Positions 1 to 9,200 of a stretch of 64,000 bases of DNA are shown here, piece after piece. Source of the DNA: Cymbomonas tetramitiformis. Taxonomy: Eukaryota > Chlorophyta > Pyramimonadophyceae > Pyramimonadales > Pyramimonadaceae. Each line of letters opens with the position of its first letter. Positions within the stretch are counted from its first letter, which is position 1. The DNA lies in assembly GCA_001247695.2 (NCBI GenBank), contig LGRX02024787.1, positions 32,184-96,183 of the forward strand, read 5' to 3'. The translations under genes and the position numbers were made by a program. Under the pieces are notes generated by a model, which saw only the letters and a list, made by a program, of their open reading frames with translations, made no database searches and was not told where the DNA came from.

Positions 1-40
1 AAACGATACCGCGTGAAATTTAAATAGGTACATATGATAT

Positions 41-844
41 ATGTCAAGTTTTGGACAAAGTTTAGTTTGTAAGAATTTAACATGTGATACCGTTAATGGT
101 CAAACATACAATCCTGTACAAAGTTCAAAATGGACCGAAACAAATAATGTTTTGGAACCGGCAACCGCTGGAGCAAGTGTAAAAATTTCCGGTTTAGAAG
201 TAGATGGAAATGCAAGAATCAATGGTGGAATTGTCAACGTTGCACAATTAAGTTCCGAGACAAATTTAGAATTACAAGGGTCAAAATCTGCTGATTCAAC
301 ATTTATAGATTTGAATACATCACTGGTTGAATTATCAGAAGTTAATTCAGTGTATGCTTTGGAGTTTCGTAAACGACCTATTATACCATCAAATCAATTT
401 TTTAGAATTAACATGTTAGGTGATATCATAGGTTGTAATGATATAGATTGCAATAAGTTAACAACAAAAACTTTACAATATAATTTTCCTAGAATACAAC
501 CTATAGCTGGTCAAGGTACTCGAATATTGAAATTCCCTTCAAATACTTTTGGTGTATTGTGTGAATTTCAGTTGGCAGGTGCTGAAACCGGTTCTCCAGT
601 AGCTAATTTCAAAATTCAACACGCTGATACAGCTGTGAATGAGAACATTGCAGACAACTATGTTTTGATTTGTGAAGGTTTAGGTTTCTTTACAATAGCA
701 GCACAGAGAGATACATTAGTTGCATCTACAAATTTAATTGGAGAGAATAATTTGGAGCTTAGTATTTCTTCTTTGTATCAAAATTTTCCAAACAATGTTA
801 TTAGATTTTTCTTGAAGTTAATTCCTGTTTCTCCAAGCCCGTAA
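41..844 (+). CDS. Fibre-like structural protein, viral-type (tentative)
   Basis: An intact 267-codon frame opens with ATG just after an AT-rich, TATA-like stretch (about 20-40). It is clearly more AT-rich than most of the window. The N terminus (MSSFGQSLVCKNLTCDTVNG) followed by short alternating Ser/Thr/Asn/Gly strands (SGLEVDGNARINGG, about residues 50-63) resembles beta-structured fibre or spike proteins of Polinton-like viruses and large algal DNA viruses, where 'L..DTVNG..Y' openings recur. I see no signal peptide or membrane segment. No other viral gene is visible, because the window begins 40 bases upstream and a retrotransposon starts at 1016. Composition and isolation fit an integrated virus-like element. 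The family assignment is from general resemblance only; that the frame is a gene is much more secure than its function. Confidence 0.5.
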   Translation: MSSFGQSLVCKNLTCDTVNGQTYNPVQSSKWTETNNVLEPATAGASVKISGLEVDGNARINGGIVNVAQLSSETNLELQGSKSADSTFIDLNTSLVELSEVNSVYALEFRKRPIIPSNQFFRINMLGDIIGCNDIDCNKLTTKTLQYNFPRIQPIAGQGTRILKFPSNTFGVLCEFQLAGAETGSPVANFKIQHADTAVNENIADNYVLICEGLGFFTIAAQRDTLVASTNLIGENNLELSISSLYQNFPNNVIRFFLKLIPVSPSP

Positions 845-862
845 TTTCTTCGGGGGATTTTT
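838..862 (+). terminator. Short hairpin plus T-run after the fibre-like gene
   Basis: CCCG (838-841), overlapping the stop codon, can pair with CGGG (851-854) and is followed by a run of six T. Several large DNA viruses end messages at hairpins, so this could be a 3'-end signal. The stem is only 4 bp, so the case is weak. Confidence 0.25.
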
Positions 863-1002
863 TAGATATCAATTGGGAAACGTGGGAAGTTGTGCCGTTA
901 TCTACATAATTTGCGGTGAACAATAAAAAATATTTCCCGTAAATAACCTGGGTGATGCCCCATGGATAGAACCGCGATTCATAACAGCGAAATCAAAAGG
1001 TG

Positions 1003-1015
1003 GCAGATTAGGCCA
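1003..1015. repeat. Target-site duplication, left copy
   Basis: GCAGATTAGGCCA occurs here and again at 15115-15127, exactly bracketing the Dualen-like element. Joining the two flanks restores an inverted repeat: the left arm is about 996-1015 plus 15128-15132 and the right arm is 15155-15180, about 25 bp each. The element therefore inserted into a pre-existing palindrome. The upstream stretch 863-1002 shows no gene. Confidence 0.85.
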
Positions 1016-1120
1016 GAAAAAGAAAAAAGAAAAAGAAAAAAGAAAAAACCACGCCCGTCGGGCGTATGAGTAAATTGATTTCCCCGGCCCTACTCTGGGC
1101 CGGACCGCCACGAGTGGCGG
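1016..1120 (-). promoter_or_regulatory. 3' end of Dualen element: three hairpins and T-rich tail
   Basis: Read on the element strand there are three successive GC-rich hairpins: 1120-1105 (CCGCCA/TGGCGG), 1101-1086 (GGCCC/GGGCC) and 1065-1051 (ACGCCC/GGGCGT). They are followed by runs of five or six T separated by single C, ending at 1016. There is no poly(A). The second copy has the same design (20227-20186), so hairpin plus T-rich tail is probably the RT recognition and priming end. Confidence 0.7.
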
Positions 1121-1135
1121 CCATGTTGGGACAAT

Positions 1136-1618
1136 TTATACTGGGTGGTTCTTGTCTTTCTCCTCCTCTTGTTTTCCTTGTCTGAGCTTTCTGTATAGCT
1201 GGTAGGTGCTGTGTGCATAGTTTACTGTCAGGTCGTGTATTCTCTGTAGTGCCTGTGTGGCTTCTTTTCTGTTGAGTCCAAGTTGCTCGAGTATGTCTTG
1301 GTTGTGTTTGTACACCGTGCCTGTTCTGCCCACTGCAAACACATGAAGTTTGGCACGGAATCCGTGCCTGCGTAGCAATTGTAGCAGCGGTCCGTATTTC
1401 TTGTATTTTTCCAGGAGTTTGGGTCCCCATTTTTCGTCATCGGTGTGGGCCACTTCAATGAGGTGTAGGTTTCTTACCCTTGCTGGTGCTCCTGTTGTGT
1501 GCATTCCCATCCGTCCTCCAGGTCTTCTAGACCCTCTATCATGACTATGTCTACAAAACTCGGTATTGTGTCGGGCCCATCGTTTCTGCCTGGGTTGTCC
1601 TTCCCGTCGTGTCTGCAT
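1136..1618 (-). CDS. Dualen polyprotein C terminus: restriction-like endonuclease end
   Basis: This frame overlaps the end of the preceding frame (stop at 1474). Its residues from about 45 onward (NLHLIEVAHTDDEKW, then the KYGPLLQLL region and the GRTGTVY motif) match the C terminus of the second Dualen copy, where the sequence is continuous with the upstream RLE motif. The real protein therefore enters this frame near 1475-1487 by a one-base shift, and the first 40 or so codons are probably not translated. In R2-type and Dualen elements this domain is a PD-(D/E)xK-fold nuclease that nicks target DNA. The Glu in LIEV is a candidate catalytic residue. It ends about 70 bases before the terminal hairpin. 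Confidence 0.7.
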   Translation of the reverse strand: MQTRREGQPRQKRWARHNTEFCRHSHDRGSRRPGGRMGMHTTGAPARVRNLHLIEVAHTDDEKWGPKLLEKYKKYGPLLQLLRRHGFRAKLHVFAVGRTGTVYKHNQDILEQLGLNRKEATQALQRIHDLTVNYAHSTYQLYRKLRQGKQEEEKDKNHPV

Positions 1619-4600
1619 TGCCCCCTGGTGAGTATGTAATTTGGGAGTACCCTTGGCTTAATCCCTGGGTCCCTCTTTTTTCCAGTGTAGGCGAGTACTT
1701 TGCATCCCCCTTTCCTATGGTGGTCAAGTATGTGTTTTAGCTCATCTGCGTGGGCATCTGCCCTGTCCGTGAACATCCCTCGCATTTGTGGGTTGTTGCA
1801 TCCACCTAGGGCATGCCCTACCCTCATGAGGAAGCCCTTTGCGTAGTCCACCCCTTTGTGTCCGCATCCTTCCAGGGTGCACTTCCCGTTTCCTCCGGCT
1901 GAGTTTTTCGCCGTCTCATAGTCTTGTGCTGGCAGTATTCTCAGTCTGCATTTGAGTATTGTTTTTCGTACCGCAAATGTGGCTCTTTTCCAGAAGCCGT
2001 TCGCTACTTTGTGTAGTGGCGTGTCTCCTTTGAGGTGCTTCATTGTTTCGTTCAGCCAGCTGTCTGTGGTCCCGCCCTCCTGAACCGAGGGGGCGTTCCT
2101 TTTTTCCGTTCTGCCGTGTGCCATATCGTGTTTTCGCTGTATCCATCTTGTTCTGGGCATCGGGTCCTCCATTACTGCATGGACTCTGGACTCCTCTGTG
2201 ACACGGTCATGGTGAGCTTGTCTTTCTTTTGTCGGCTCCCCTTGTGGCTTTTCCCGCTGCTCAATGAGTTCATTTAGCATGTCAAAAATTTCATCGTCAT
2301 TTTGTACCTCTTGGGTCACTTCTAGTTTCTCCGCGAGCTCGTTGAGTTCCTCAAATATTTCCTCCCCTTCGGAGGGTGGGGGTGGTGTCCCTGCGGGTTC
2401 GGGTTCGTCTCCTCGGGTGGGGTCCCCTTTGCCCTCTGTTTCTTGGTATTCTTGGTGCTCCTGCACCTCCCGCATAAGGAGCATCTCCTCTTCCTCCGTT
2501 TGTTCCATCATGGCTTTTATTTGCCTGTCTTCTTCGTCCCGGGTCTGGTTGGCTTGCTGCTGCTGGTTGGGTACCGGGTCCCGTATTGTCGTTTGTTCCT
2601 CTTCAGTTTGTTGCGCTTGGTCATGGTGCGCCTCCCATCTGAAGCTGCGCTCAGTTTTCAGTTGGTGGGTCCAGGTTGAGGGTTCTCCCTGGAGGTCGGT
2701 CATTTTTGCTGAGAGTCTACTGTTTTCTTGGGCTTGCCGTTCACGGAGTAGTGTGGTTACGTACTTTTGTACCGCGAGTTTTCCTTTTAGCTCTCTGCTG
2801 TTCGAGTCTTCGTCTGGTATCATGGGCTTGACTTTTATTGTCTCGTTATTATCCCACGCTTCCGTGAGGGTTCCCGTAGTACAGGCTTGTTTGGCTGCCT
2901 CGTCGGCTTTTTCGTTCCCCACAATTCCCGTGTGTGCCTTGACTTTTAGCAGTGAGACAGTGTGTCCTGCTGCTACTAATGCCTCAATGTTGACCAGTAT
3001 GGCATACAGGAGGTCTCTTTGCTGGTGGTGTTCCATGTTGTGGGGTTTCGTTCTCATGCTCTCCAGTTGTCTAATGGAGTTGGCACTGTCCGTGCAAATG
3101 GTGAGTCCGTTGCCACTTGGTGGTGGCGGGAGCGTCACCGCTTTTTGTATGGCGAGAAGTTCCGCTCTGTTCACCTCTTGGTCTTCGCCTTCCCATCGAA
3201 TCATGTGGGCCTCCCCTTCCCCGGTCCTGGGGTCCCATACCGCAGCTCCTGAGGCCCATTCTTTGCCTCCTTCTTCTGTTTCTATTTCTCTTTTGCTCCC
3301 GTCCGTGTAAAGGTACGAGGTTGCCTTGTGTGCCCTTAGAGGGGAGGGGTATGTCAATTGGGTTGGTGTGTTCCTCGGGGCTTGGTTCCTGGGGTCCTCT
3401 GTTTGGTCTCTTGTCAATTCCCATCTCCTTCCTTGGGCTCCCGGTTCGTGTTCGGGCCAGAAGTCAGTGGGGTATCTGACAACTTTTGACCTCGCTACTT
3501 TGTCCCATATCGTTTGGGCGTCATTCTGTCTTGTAAGCCTGGTGTGTAAGGTGTTGGCTTCCACCACCTGTTGTACGGTGGGGGGGTGTATGTTCCATTT
3601 GCCTCCTCTGCTTCCGGGGAGGAGTTCCCATTTGGCTGGTCCTTCTTCCACGTGGAGGTGGCTGTCCTCCCACCAAGTTTCCACTTCCGCTTGTACGTTG
3701 CAGCACTGGGGGCAGAGGTCGTTCCTCAAATGTGGCCCTGTGCTGCACATTCTTCCCATTGCATTCGTCATGTCCTTTGTCTTAATTTCCGGGAGTTCGT
3801 ATCGCTGCCATGGTCTTGTGTCCACCACACAGTCTACACTGGGGGTGCGTACTTCTTGGTTTGGTTCATTCGCATCGTGTAGGTTTGCCTCCCTCATCGG
3901 CTGTTTGACAGCTGAGGTGGTGCGGACCTTACTTTGCGGGCAGGTTGTGAGTGCCCTCCTTATACAGTCTGCGGCAGTGTCTGGGTCCCCGCAGTGTGCT
4001 TGCCATCCTTCTTTGTTGGCCACTATCAGCACCCGGAGGTTCCAGTTGCACTGTTTCGCTTGTTGGTGGGTGGCACCCATCCAGTGGTCAGGGGGTAGAA
4101 ATGTGAACTTGCCTTGTGGTATTTCCAATAGTTCGTGTATTAGGTGCCCTGCATGTGCATTGTAGAGCTTCCTGTACGGGGTTTTCTCATATGTCGGGTA
4201 CACCCCGACCCCGAACACCGGTTCTTGTGTGGTGGTGGCCGCTATGGCAAAGTCCAGTGCCTTTTTGAGGTCCTGTGGCGTGTATTCTGGGTTGAACTGG
4301 TAGGCTCCCAGTTTCATCCAATTTGCTGTCCAGGCCGAGCCTCTGGCCCCGAACACCTTGTCTCTGTCATACTTGGCGTAATACGTTGTGGTGTTGTGGT
4401 GGACATTGAGGGGTGAGGCGAACAGTTCGGTGGTAATTCCGAATGCCTGTTGTAGTGCCCTTTGCATCTGGGCAGGGAATGTCCAATGGTTTTGTAGGTT
4501 CTTTTTCCGTTCTTCCTTTTCTTCTTTGCTTGAGTACCTAATGAGGAGGTGCCCTATTTCCTCCTCGAACGTGGAGACCTGTATTTTGTGGTCCTCCCAC

Positions 4601-6240
4601 ATTTCGGTGCGTAGTGTACTCTGGTGTGGGGTTTGGTGGTGTGTGGTACCCACTGCCTGGGTGTACCTTTCGTGTAGTCTGAGAAGCTTTTCTTTCGTGA
4701 GGGTGCCTATGTATTTCCCATTCCTGTGGTAGCTGTGGGCGAGTTCCCCCTCCAGTCGTATCTGGCAGTGGTGCCCTCTGTTGTCCACAATGTCTTGTTC
4801 TGGGTTGGTTTCTGTCGGGTCCAGTGTTAGGTTCTCTGCATGTAGTGTGGGCCAGGCCTGCCCCAGGTGCGGCCTCCCGGCCAGTATTTCTTTGAGGCCT
4901 GTGGGGTGGGTCACCTGGGAGCCCCTTGCTCGCAGTCTTCTATTCAGGGTTAGGAAGGTGGTCGCGCTTTGGCCCCTTCGTTTGGCTAGTTTCAGGTAGT
5001 CGGTTATGGTCTCCCTTGTACTCCAAGAGTAGGAGTCATCCCCCTCTGAGTGTCTCCACTGGGTTCTGTACTGCGTCACTAGGGAGTGTGGGTCTGTTGG
5101 GTCAACGAGTAGGGTCCTCATTGCCACAATCTCTTTCGGCTTGTCAATCGTTCGGCCTTTCTCGAGGCCTGTCTCAAGCTTTTCGGCCATGGGGTCTATT
5201 TCATCTATCCATTTGGTTTGTGAGCGTGTGTGGAGGGGCTGGGGTTCTTCCTCTTCCTCCCCCGGTGTCAGGCCGGTATTCTCCGTTTCGTTAATCCTTG
5301 TAAGCGGGTGCAGGGAGAGTTGCCTGTGAATCTCTTCCCTGGGGACCAGTCTCGCCTCCCATTCCGTCATTTTTGCTCTCAGCTGCTCCGAGTCGAGGCG
5401 TGGGAGGTTAGTTCGTATTGCGTGGGAGTCCAGCGGTCCCTCCCTGGGCATGTTCCTGTATTGTTGCTTCAGTCGTCTGTTTGTAGGACTGTCATAGAAG
5501 TCCCCCGGTTTCGCTATGTCCCTCGGTTGGGCTTCACATAGGTATGGGTATAGGTGTGCCAGGCCTTTTGCTATGGCACTGCGGTCTGTGTTGAGGGTTG
5601 CATCTGTGCATTGTTCCCTGACATTCACCTGGCTAATCGCATGTTGGCCATCTCGGGTAGTGAGGAGCGCTAGGTCCGGGAAGTGTGCAAAAAGTTTGAG
5701 GCACGTTGTGAAATTTATCGCAGTTGGTGTGTCCTTGGGTATTGTGACCCTGGCAGTCTGGTCTGTGCACATTGCCTGCCAGTCTGGAGGCGTCGGTATG
5801 TCTCCATCAATCATTTTGCCTGCTTTCGTATTTCTTGTTGTTCCCTCCATTTCTTTGTCGGACTTCCTTCTGGTCGCCCCTTCTAGCTGTTCCATTATCT
5901 TTGGTATTGGGGTTTGGAGTTGTCTGAGCATTCCCTCCGTCCCCTGGGGCGTAATGTTGTATCTGAGTAGGGCATTGAGTTTCCTCAGTGTGTTGTGCTT
6001 TGTTTGGTGCCCCCCCCAGAGTTTGTCGAGGTCTGTACAGTTCCTGCGTGTGGTGCTGTGGTATTCTACCAGTCCTCTAGTGGACCTGCTGACATGGGAC
6101 ATTCTGAGTCTCGACTTTAGGTTTATTTGCCTCCAAGCCGGGCCCCGTACCGTCCCCTTGTCTTCTTCGCTGTGCATGGCCTCCAGTAGTCCGCTCCAAA
6201 TCGACTGGGCGTAGACTGCCTGGAGTGGCACCATTCCCAA
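1474..6240 (-). CDS. Dualen polyprotein, middle: RT thumb, RNase H, zinc finger, RLE start
   Basis: A 1588-codon frame. The start (GMVPLQAVYAQ) continues the RT connection region found in frame in the second copy, so translation probably enters from the upstream frame at about 6301 rather than starting at this Met. A long unassigned region follows (residues 30-950, with PPDHWM and CNWNLRVLIVAN blocks conserved in copy 2). RNase H comes next, with D980 (YTDGSK), E1027 (NRAELL), D1051 (CTDSAN) and D1113 (NEKADEAAK), the full catalytic set. An acidic Gln/Glu-rich linker follows. A CCHC-like zinc finger near residues 1455-1485 (CTLEGC ... HALGGC) is followed by the first RLE block (IPSFVDIVMIEG). 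The frame then stops early at 1474 through a frameshift. Confidence 0.85.
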   Translation of the reverse strand: MGMVPLQAVYAQSIWSGLLEAMHSEEDKGTVRGPAWRQINLKSRLRMSHVSRSTRGLVEYHSTTRRNCTDLDKLWGGHQTKHNTLRKLNALLRYNITPQGTEGMLRQLQTPIPKIMEQLEGATRRKSDKEMEGTTRNTKAGKMIDGDIPTPPDWQAMCTDQTARVTIPKDTPTAINFTTCLKLFAHFPDLALLTTRDGQHAISQVNVREQCTDATLNTDRSAIAKGLAHLYPYLCEAQPRDIAKPGDFYDSPTNRRLKQQYRNMPREGPLDSHAIRTNLPRLDSEQLRAKMTEWEARLVPREEIHRQLSLHPLTRINETENTGLTPGEEEEEPQPLHTRSQTKWIDEIDPMAEKLETGLEKGRTIDKPKEIVAMRTLLVDPTDPHSLVTQYRTQWRHSEGDDSYSWSTRETITDYLKLAKRRGQSATTFLTLNRRLRARGSQVTHPTGLKEILAGRPHLGQAWPTLHAENLTLDPTETNPEQDIVDNRGHHCQIRLEGELAHSYHRNGKYIGTLTKEKLLRLHERYTQAVGTTHHQTPHQSTLRTEMWEDHKIQVSTFEEEIGHLLIRYSSKEEKEERKKNLQNHWTFPAQMQRALQQAFGITTELFASPLNVHHNTTTYYAKYDRDKVFGARGSAWTANWMKLGAYQFNPEYTPQDLKKALDFAIAATTTQEPVFGVGVYPTYEKTPYRKLYNAHAGHLIHELLEIPQGKFTFLPPDHWMGATHQQAKQCNWNLRVLIVANKEGWQAHCGDPDTAADCIRRALTTCPQSKVRTTSAVKQPMREANLHDANEPNQEVRTPSVDCVVDTRPWQRYELPEIKTKDMTNAMGRMCSTGPHLRNDLCPQCCNVQAEVETWWEDSHLHVEEGPAKWELLPGSRGGKWNIHPPTVQQVVEANTLHTRLTRQNDAQTIWDKVARSKVVRYPTDFWPEHEPGAQGRRWELTRDQTEDPRNQAPRNTPTQLTYPSPLRAHKATSYLYTDGSKREIETEEGGKEWASGAAVWDPRTGEGEAHMIRWEGEDQEVNRAELLAIQKAVTLPPPPSGNGLTICTDSANSIRQLESMRTKPHNMEHHQQRDLLYAILVNIEALVAAGHTVSLLKVKAHTGIVGNEKADEAAKQACTTGTLTEAWDNNETIKVKPMIPDEDSNSRELKGKLAVQKYVTTLLRERQAQENSRLSAKMTDLQGEPSTWTHQLKTERSFRWEAHHDQAQQTEEEQTTIRDPVPNQQQQANQTRDEEDRQIKAMMEQTEEEEMLLMREVQEHQEYQETEGKGDPTRGDEPEPAGTPPPPSEGEEIFEELNELAEKLEVTQEVQNDDEIFDMLNELIEQREKPQGEPTKERQAHHDRVTEESRVHAVMEDPMPRTRWIQRKHDMAHGRTEKRNAPSVQEGGTTDSWLNETMKHLKGDTPLHKVANGFWKRATFAVRKTILKCRLRILPAQDYETAKNSAGGNGKCTLEGCGHKGVDYAKGFLMRVGHALGGCNNPQMRGMFTDRADAHADELKHILDHHRKGGCKVLAYTGKKRDPGIKPRVLPNYILTRGQCRHDGKDNPGRNDGPDTIPSFVDIVMIEGLEDLEDGWECTQQEHQQG

Positions 6241-9200
6241 GCCGTACTTTTCCTTTTCCTGTGTGGTGAAAATGTTTGGCGTTCCGTTGCGGGGCAGGCC
6301 TTGTATATTTTTTGTGGCCCCCCTATTATTTTGTTGAATTCGTCTATTTCGCCCGCTGTGTACAGCCCTAGGTGTAATCCATATCTGAATTTCCCCAGTA
6401 TTGCGGAGTGAAGGGAGTATTCCTTTTGGTCAGGTGTCAGAGGGGAGCGCAGTAGAGCTTGTATTCTGTGGTTCATCTCTTCCTTAGCGGCCTCTTTTTC
6501 CTTGTCCCACCTGCCTGTGAATGCAAGTAGTACTCCCAGGTATTTGTACGTGTCGTCTGGCTTGAGTACTTTGAAGTGGCTTAGCTTGCCGTCCAGTCCT
6601 AGCATTTTGAGGTCTTTGTGGAGTTGTTCAGGTATGGAGACCCCATTTTTTATGCCGGTTATGGCTGACTTGGTGAGGTTAATTCGGAGTTCGCTCCACT
6701 GTGAGAATGCCTGCAGTTTGTGTAGCTGAGCTCTCATGTGGTGAATCGTAGGGCACAGTATGAGTAGGTCGTCGACGAACGCCCCTGCTGTCGTCCTGAG
6801 GGGGCCTAGCCTTTCTTGTTCTGCTGCATACTTGTGTTGGTACCCATGCTCCCCCACTTCAAGCCATCTTAACAACGGTTCCTGGTATATTATGAAAAGG
6901 AGGGGACTCATGCTGTCTCCCTGGAGGAGTCCTCTTTGCACCTGTACAGTTTTGTGTGAGGTTTCCCCTCCTACTCTGGTGTTCATGGACATTGTGTCAT
7001 GGCTTTGTGTACCTAGGACATCCCGCACCACCTGTGTGAGTTCGTCGGGAATTCCAAGGTACTGCATCGTTTGGAGTAGTTTGTCGTGGTCCACTGAGCC
7101 GTACGCGTTTTCGAAGTCTACATACAGGCCATGTAGTTCTCGTCCTGAGACGTTTGCATCCTCAATCGCGTTGGTTACTCTGGTGAGTTGTCGAAGCGTG
7201 TTCCTTTTTTCCCTTGAGCCTTCCTGCGCCTGGGCTAGTATTCCTTGCGTTTCGCAGAACGTGGAGAGCATGTTTGCTATCTGTGAGGTGTACAGTTTGA
7301 ATACCCCTTCGAGCAGGGCTATGGGTCGGTAATTTTGCTGTAAGGTGACATCCCCTTTCTTGTGGTGGAAGCAGAATGTCCCTTTTTTCCAGGTGAGAGG
7401 GAGATGCTTGCTGTTCCACATTTCCAGCATGAGTGCGTGTAGTGCATCATGGAAGTCCTCTGGCATGTACTTAAGAATTTCGTTCGGGGTCCTGGTGGGG
7501 CCTGGTGCTTTGTTGTTGTTTAGGGTGTGTACCGCTTTGCTGTAGCCCTGTCGACTTATCGTGAGGTCCAGCCCACTGGGGTCTGGTCTTGGCAACTTTA
7601 TGAGGCGCTCCCTGTGAGCTGGGTCTTCCCATGGTGGAGGTTTCGAGTCGGGTGGACTTCGGTGCTCCATCCTGTATGGTGCCGAGTGGGCCATGTGGTC
7701 TGCTAGTGCGTTAGCGATGTTCCCGTGGCCTACGGCCAGGTTGCCCTCTCTGTCCTGTAGAGCCTGTATGTTCGCCGTGGGGGCATGGCCTGTTTCTTGT
7801 GCCTTGGTATATATCCTTTTGTGGTATCTTTTTTGGTTGTTCCAGTATTCCTTTACTGTTTTGTTGTTGTGTCTTTGCTTGGCTTGTTGCCAGTGCTGCT
7901 TTACTACCTTGTGCGCTGCCGACCTTTCTTTTTTGGCCTCCTCAGTAAGCCACGACACCCACTCTTTTGCATCTGCATTGTCCCTGTCCGTTGGGCCTTT
8001 CATTTCTCCCTCTTTCAGGCTTCTGAGGGTTGAGTGTTCCGTGTGCGGGTTTCGTAGGTGTCGTTTGGTTTGCTTGTGCTCCCGCATCTTGAGTATTGCG
8101 GCGTCCCTTTCCTTTCTGTCCTTTTTGCTCATCAGCAGGTCTTTTCCCACTCGGTTGGAGGTGCCTCCAACTATAGTAGTTGGCAGTTCGTCGTCCTGTA
8201 GCGCATATTTATTCGCCTCGGTGAGTATGTTTAGTACTGTTTCCCCTGCTCTGTCTATGGTGGCGTGTGCCACTTGCCTGTTGTCCTCTTCCCTGCACTG
8301 TGTGGCCATCTCTGTTATGCGTTTCAGTTCAGCGGTTCTGGCATAGCCGTGTGTCCTGAGGAGGACGCTTTGGAGTGTTTCCCTGTGTGTTTTGTTCAGG
8401 GGCGTGTTCAGCTTTACATGCCCTGGTTGGGGGTCGCGGTCCACATATGGTTCGTGGGTGCCTATGCTGTCCAACTGGAGGGTTGCTAGGCTCACCATCT
8501 CGTGGTCACTCGTATGGTGCCGGGTGAGGTGTGTGGTGTCCCCCATCTCGTATTGCGCCTGCTTGTTCCTCGGTGCAAGCCATCTGTCAATGTTCCTGTG
8601 TTTCGCCCAGTTAAGTGTGGTATCGACTGGTGGGCCTACATTGTGGAGGTCTAGCTCCTCCGCAAGTTTCGCCCATTGCTTGTCAGTTTTCGTCATTCCT
8701 CTACCTGTGCTGGTGTTGCTCGCATTGAGGTCTCCTCCTATGACCACATGTTCGTTCTCCTTTCCCGCAGTTTTCCTGAGCAGGTTGGTTGTGTATTTGA
8801 GTATTTTGTCCCTGGTTTTGCACTCCTCTGCCCCTGGTGGGTTGTAAATGCCTAGCACATGGTACATCACCTTTCCCGGTAGGTGCAGCACCACATGTAG
8901 GAGGTATCCCTCGAGGTGTCTCGCAGGGACTACATGGTGGTTGTGTGCGTGGCTGTAGGGGTCGCCGAGGAGTATTGCCACTCCTCCTTTCATTGCCTGT
9001 TCAGCCGTGCCTTCTGCTTTCTGCACCTCAGTTTTGGTGCCTATTGCAGTGTATTGCATGTCTCTGAATCTTCTCATTACACTGTCGTGTGCATGTTTCA
9101 CTTCCGTGAGTACAATTACCTGTAGACTCTGTTGGTTTTGGCTTCTTTTGTTAATGACCTCGGCAAGGTCAAGGCAGGCATCACTTTGTCCCGCCACATT

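Noticed and set aside
2264..3310. Long Ser/Cys-rich plus-strand frames opposite the Dualen polyprotein
   Set aside because: They are antisense shadows of well-supported coding sequence, with low-complexity composition and no motifs. The same holds for the many plus-strand frames opposite 3300-15000 and 20300-32900.
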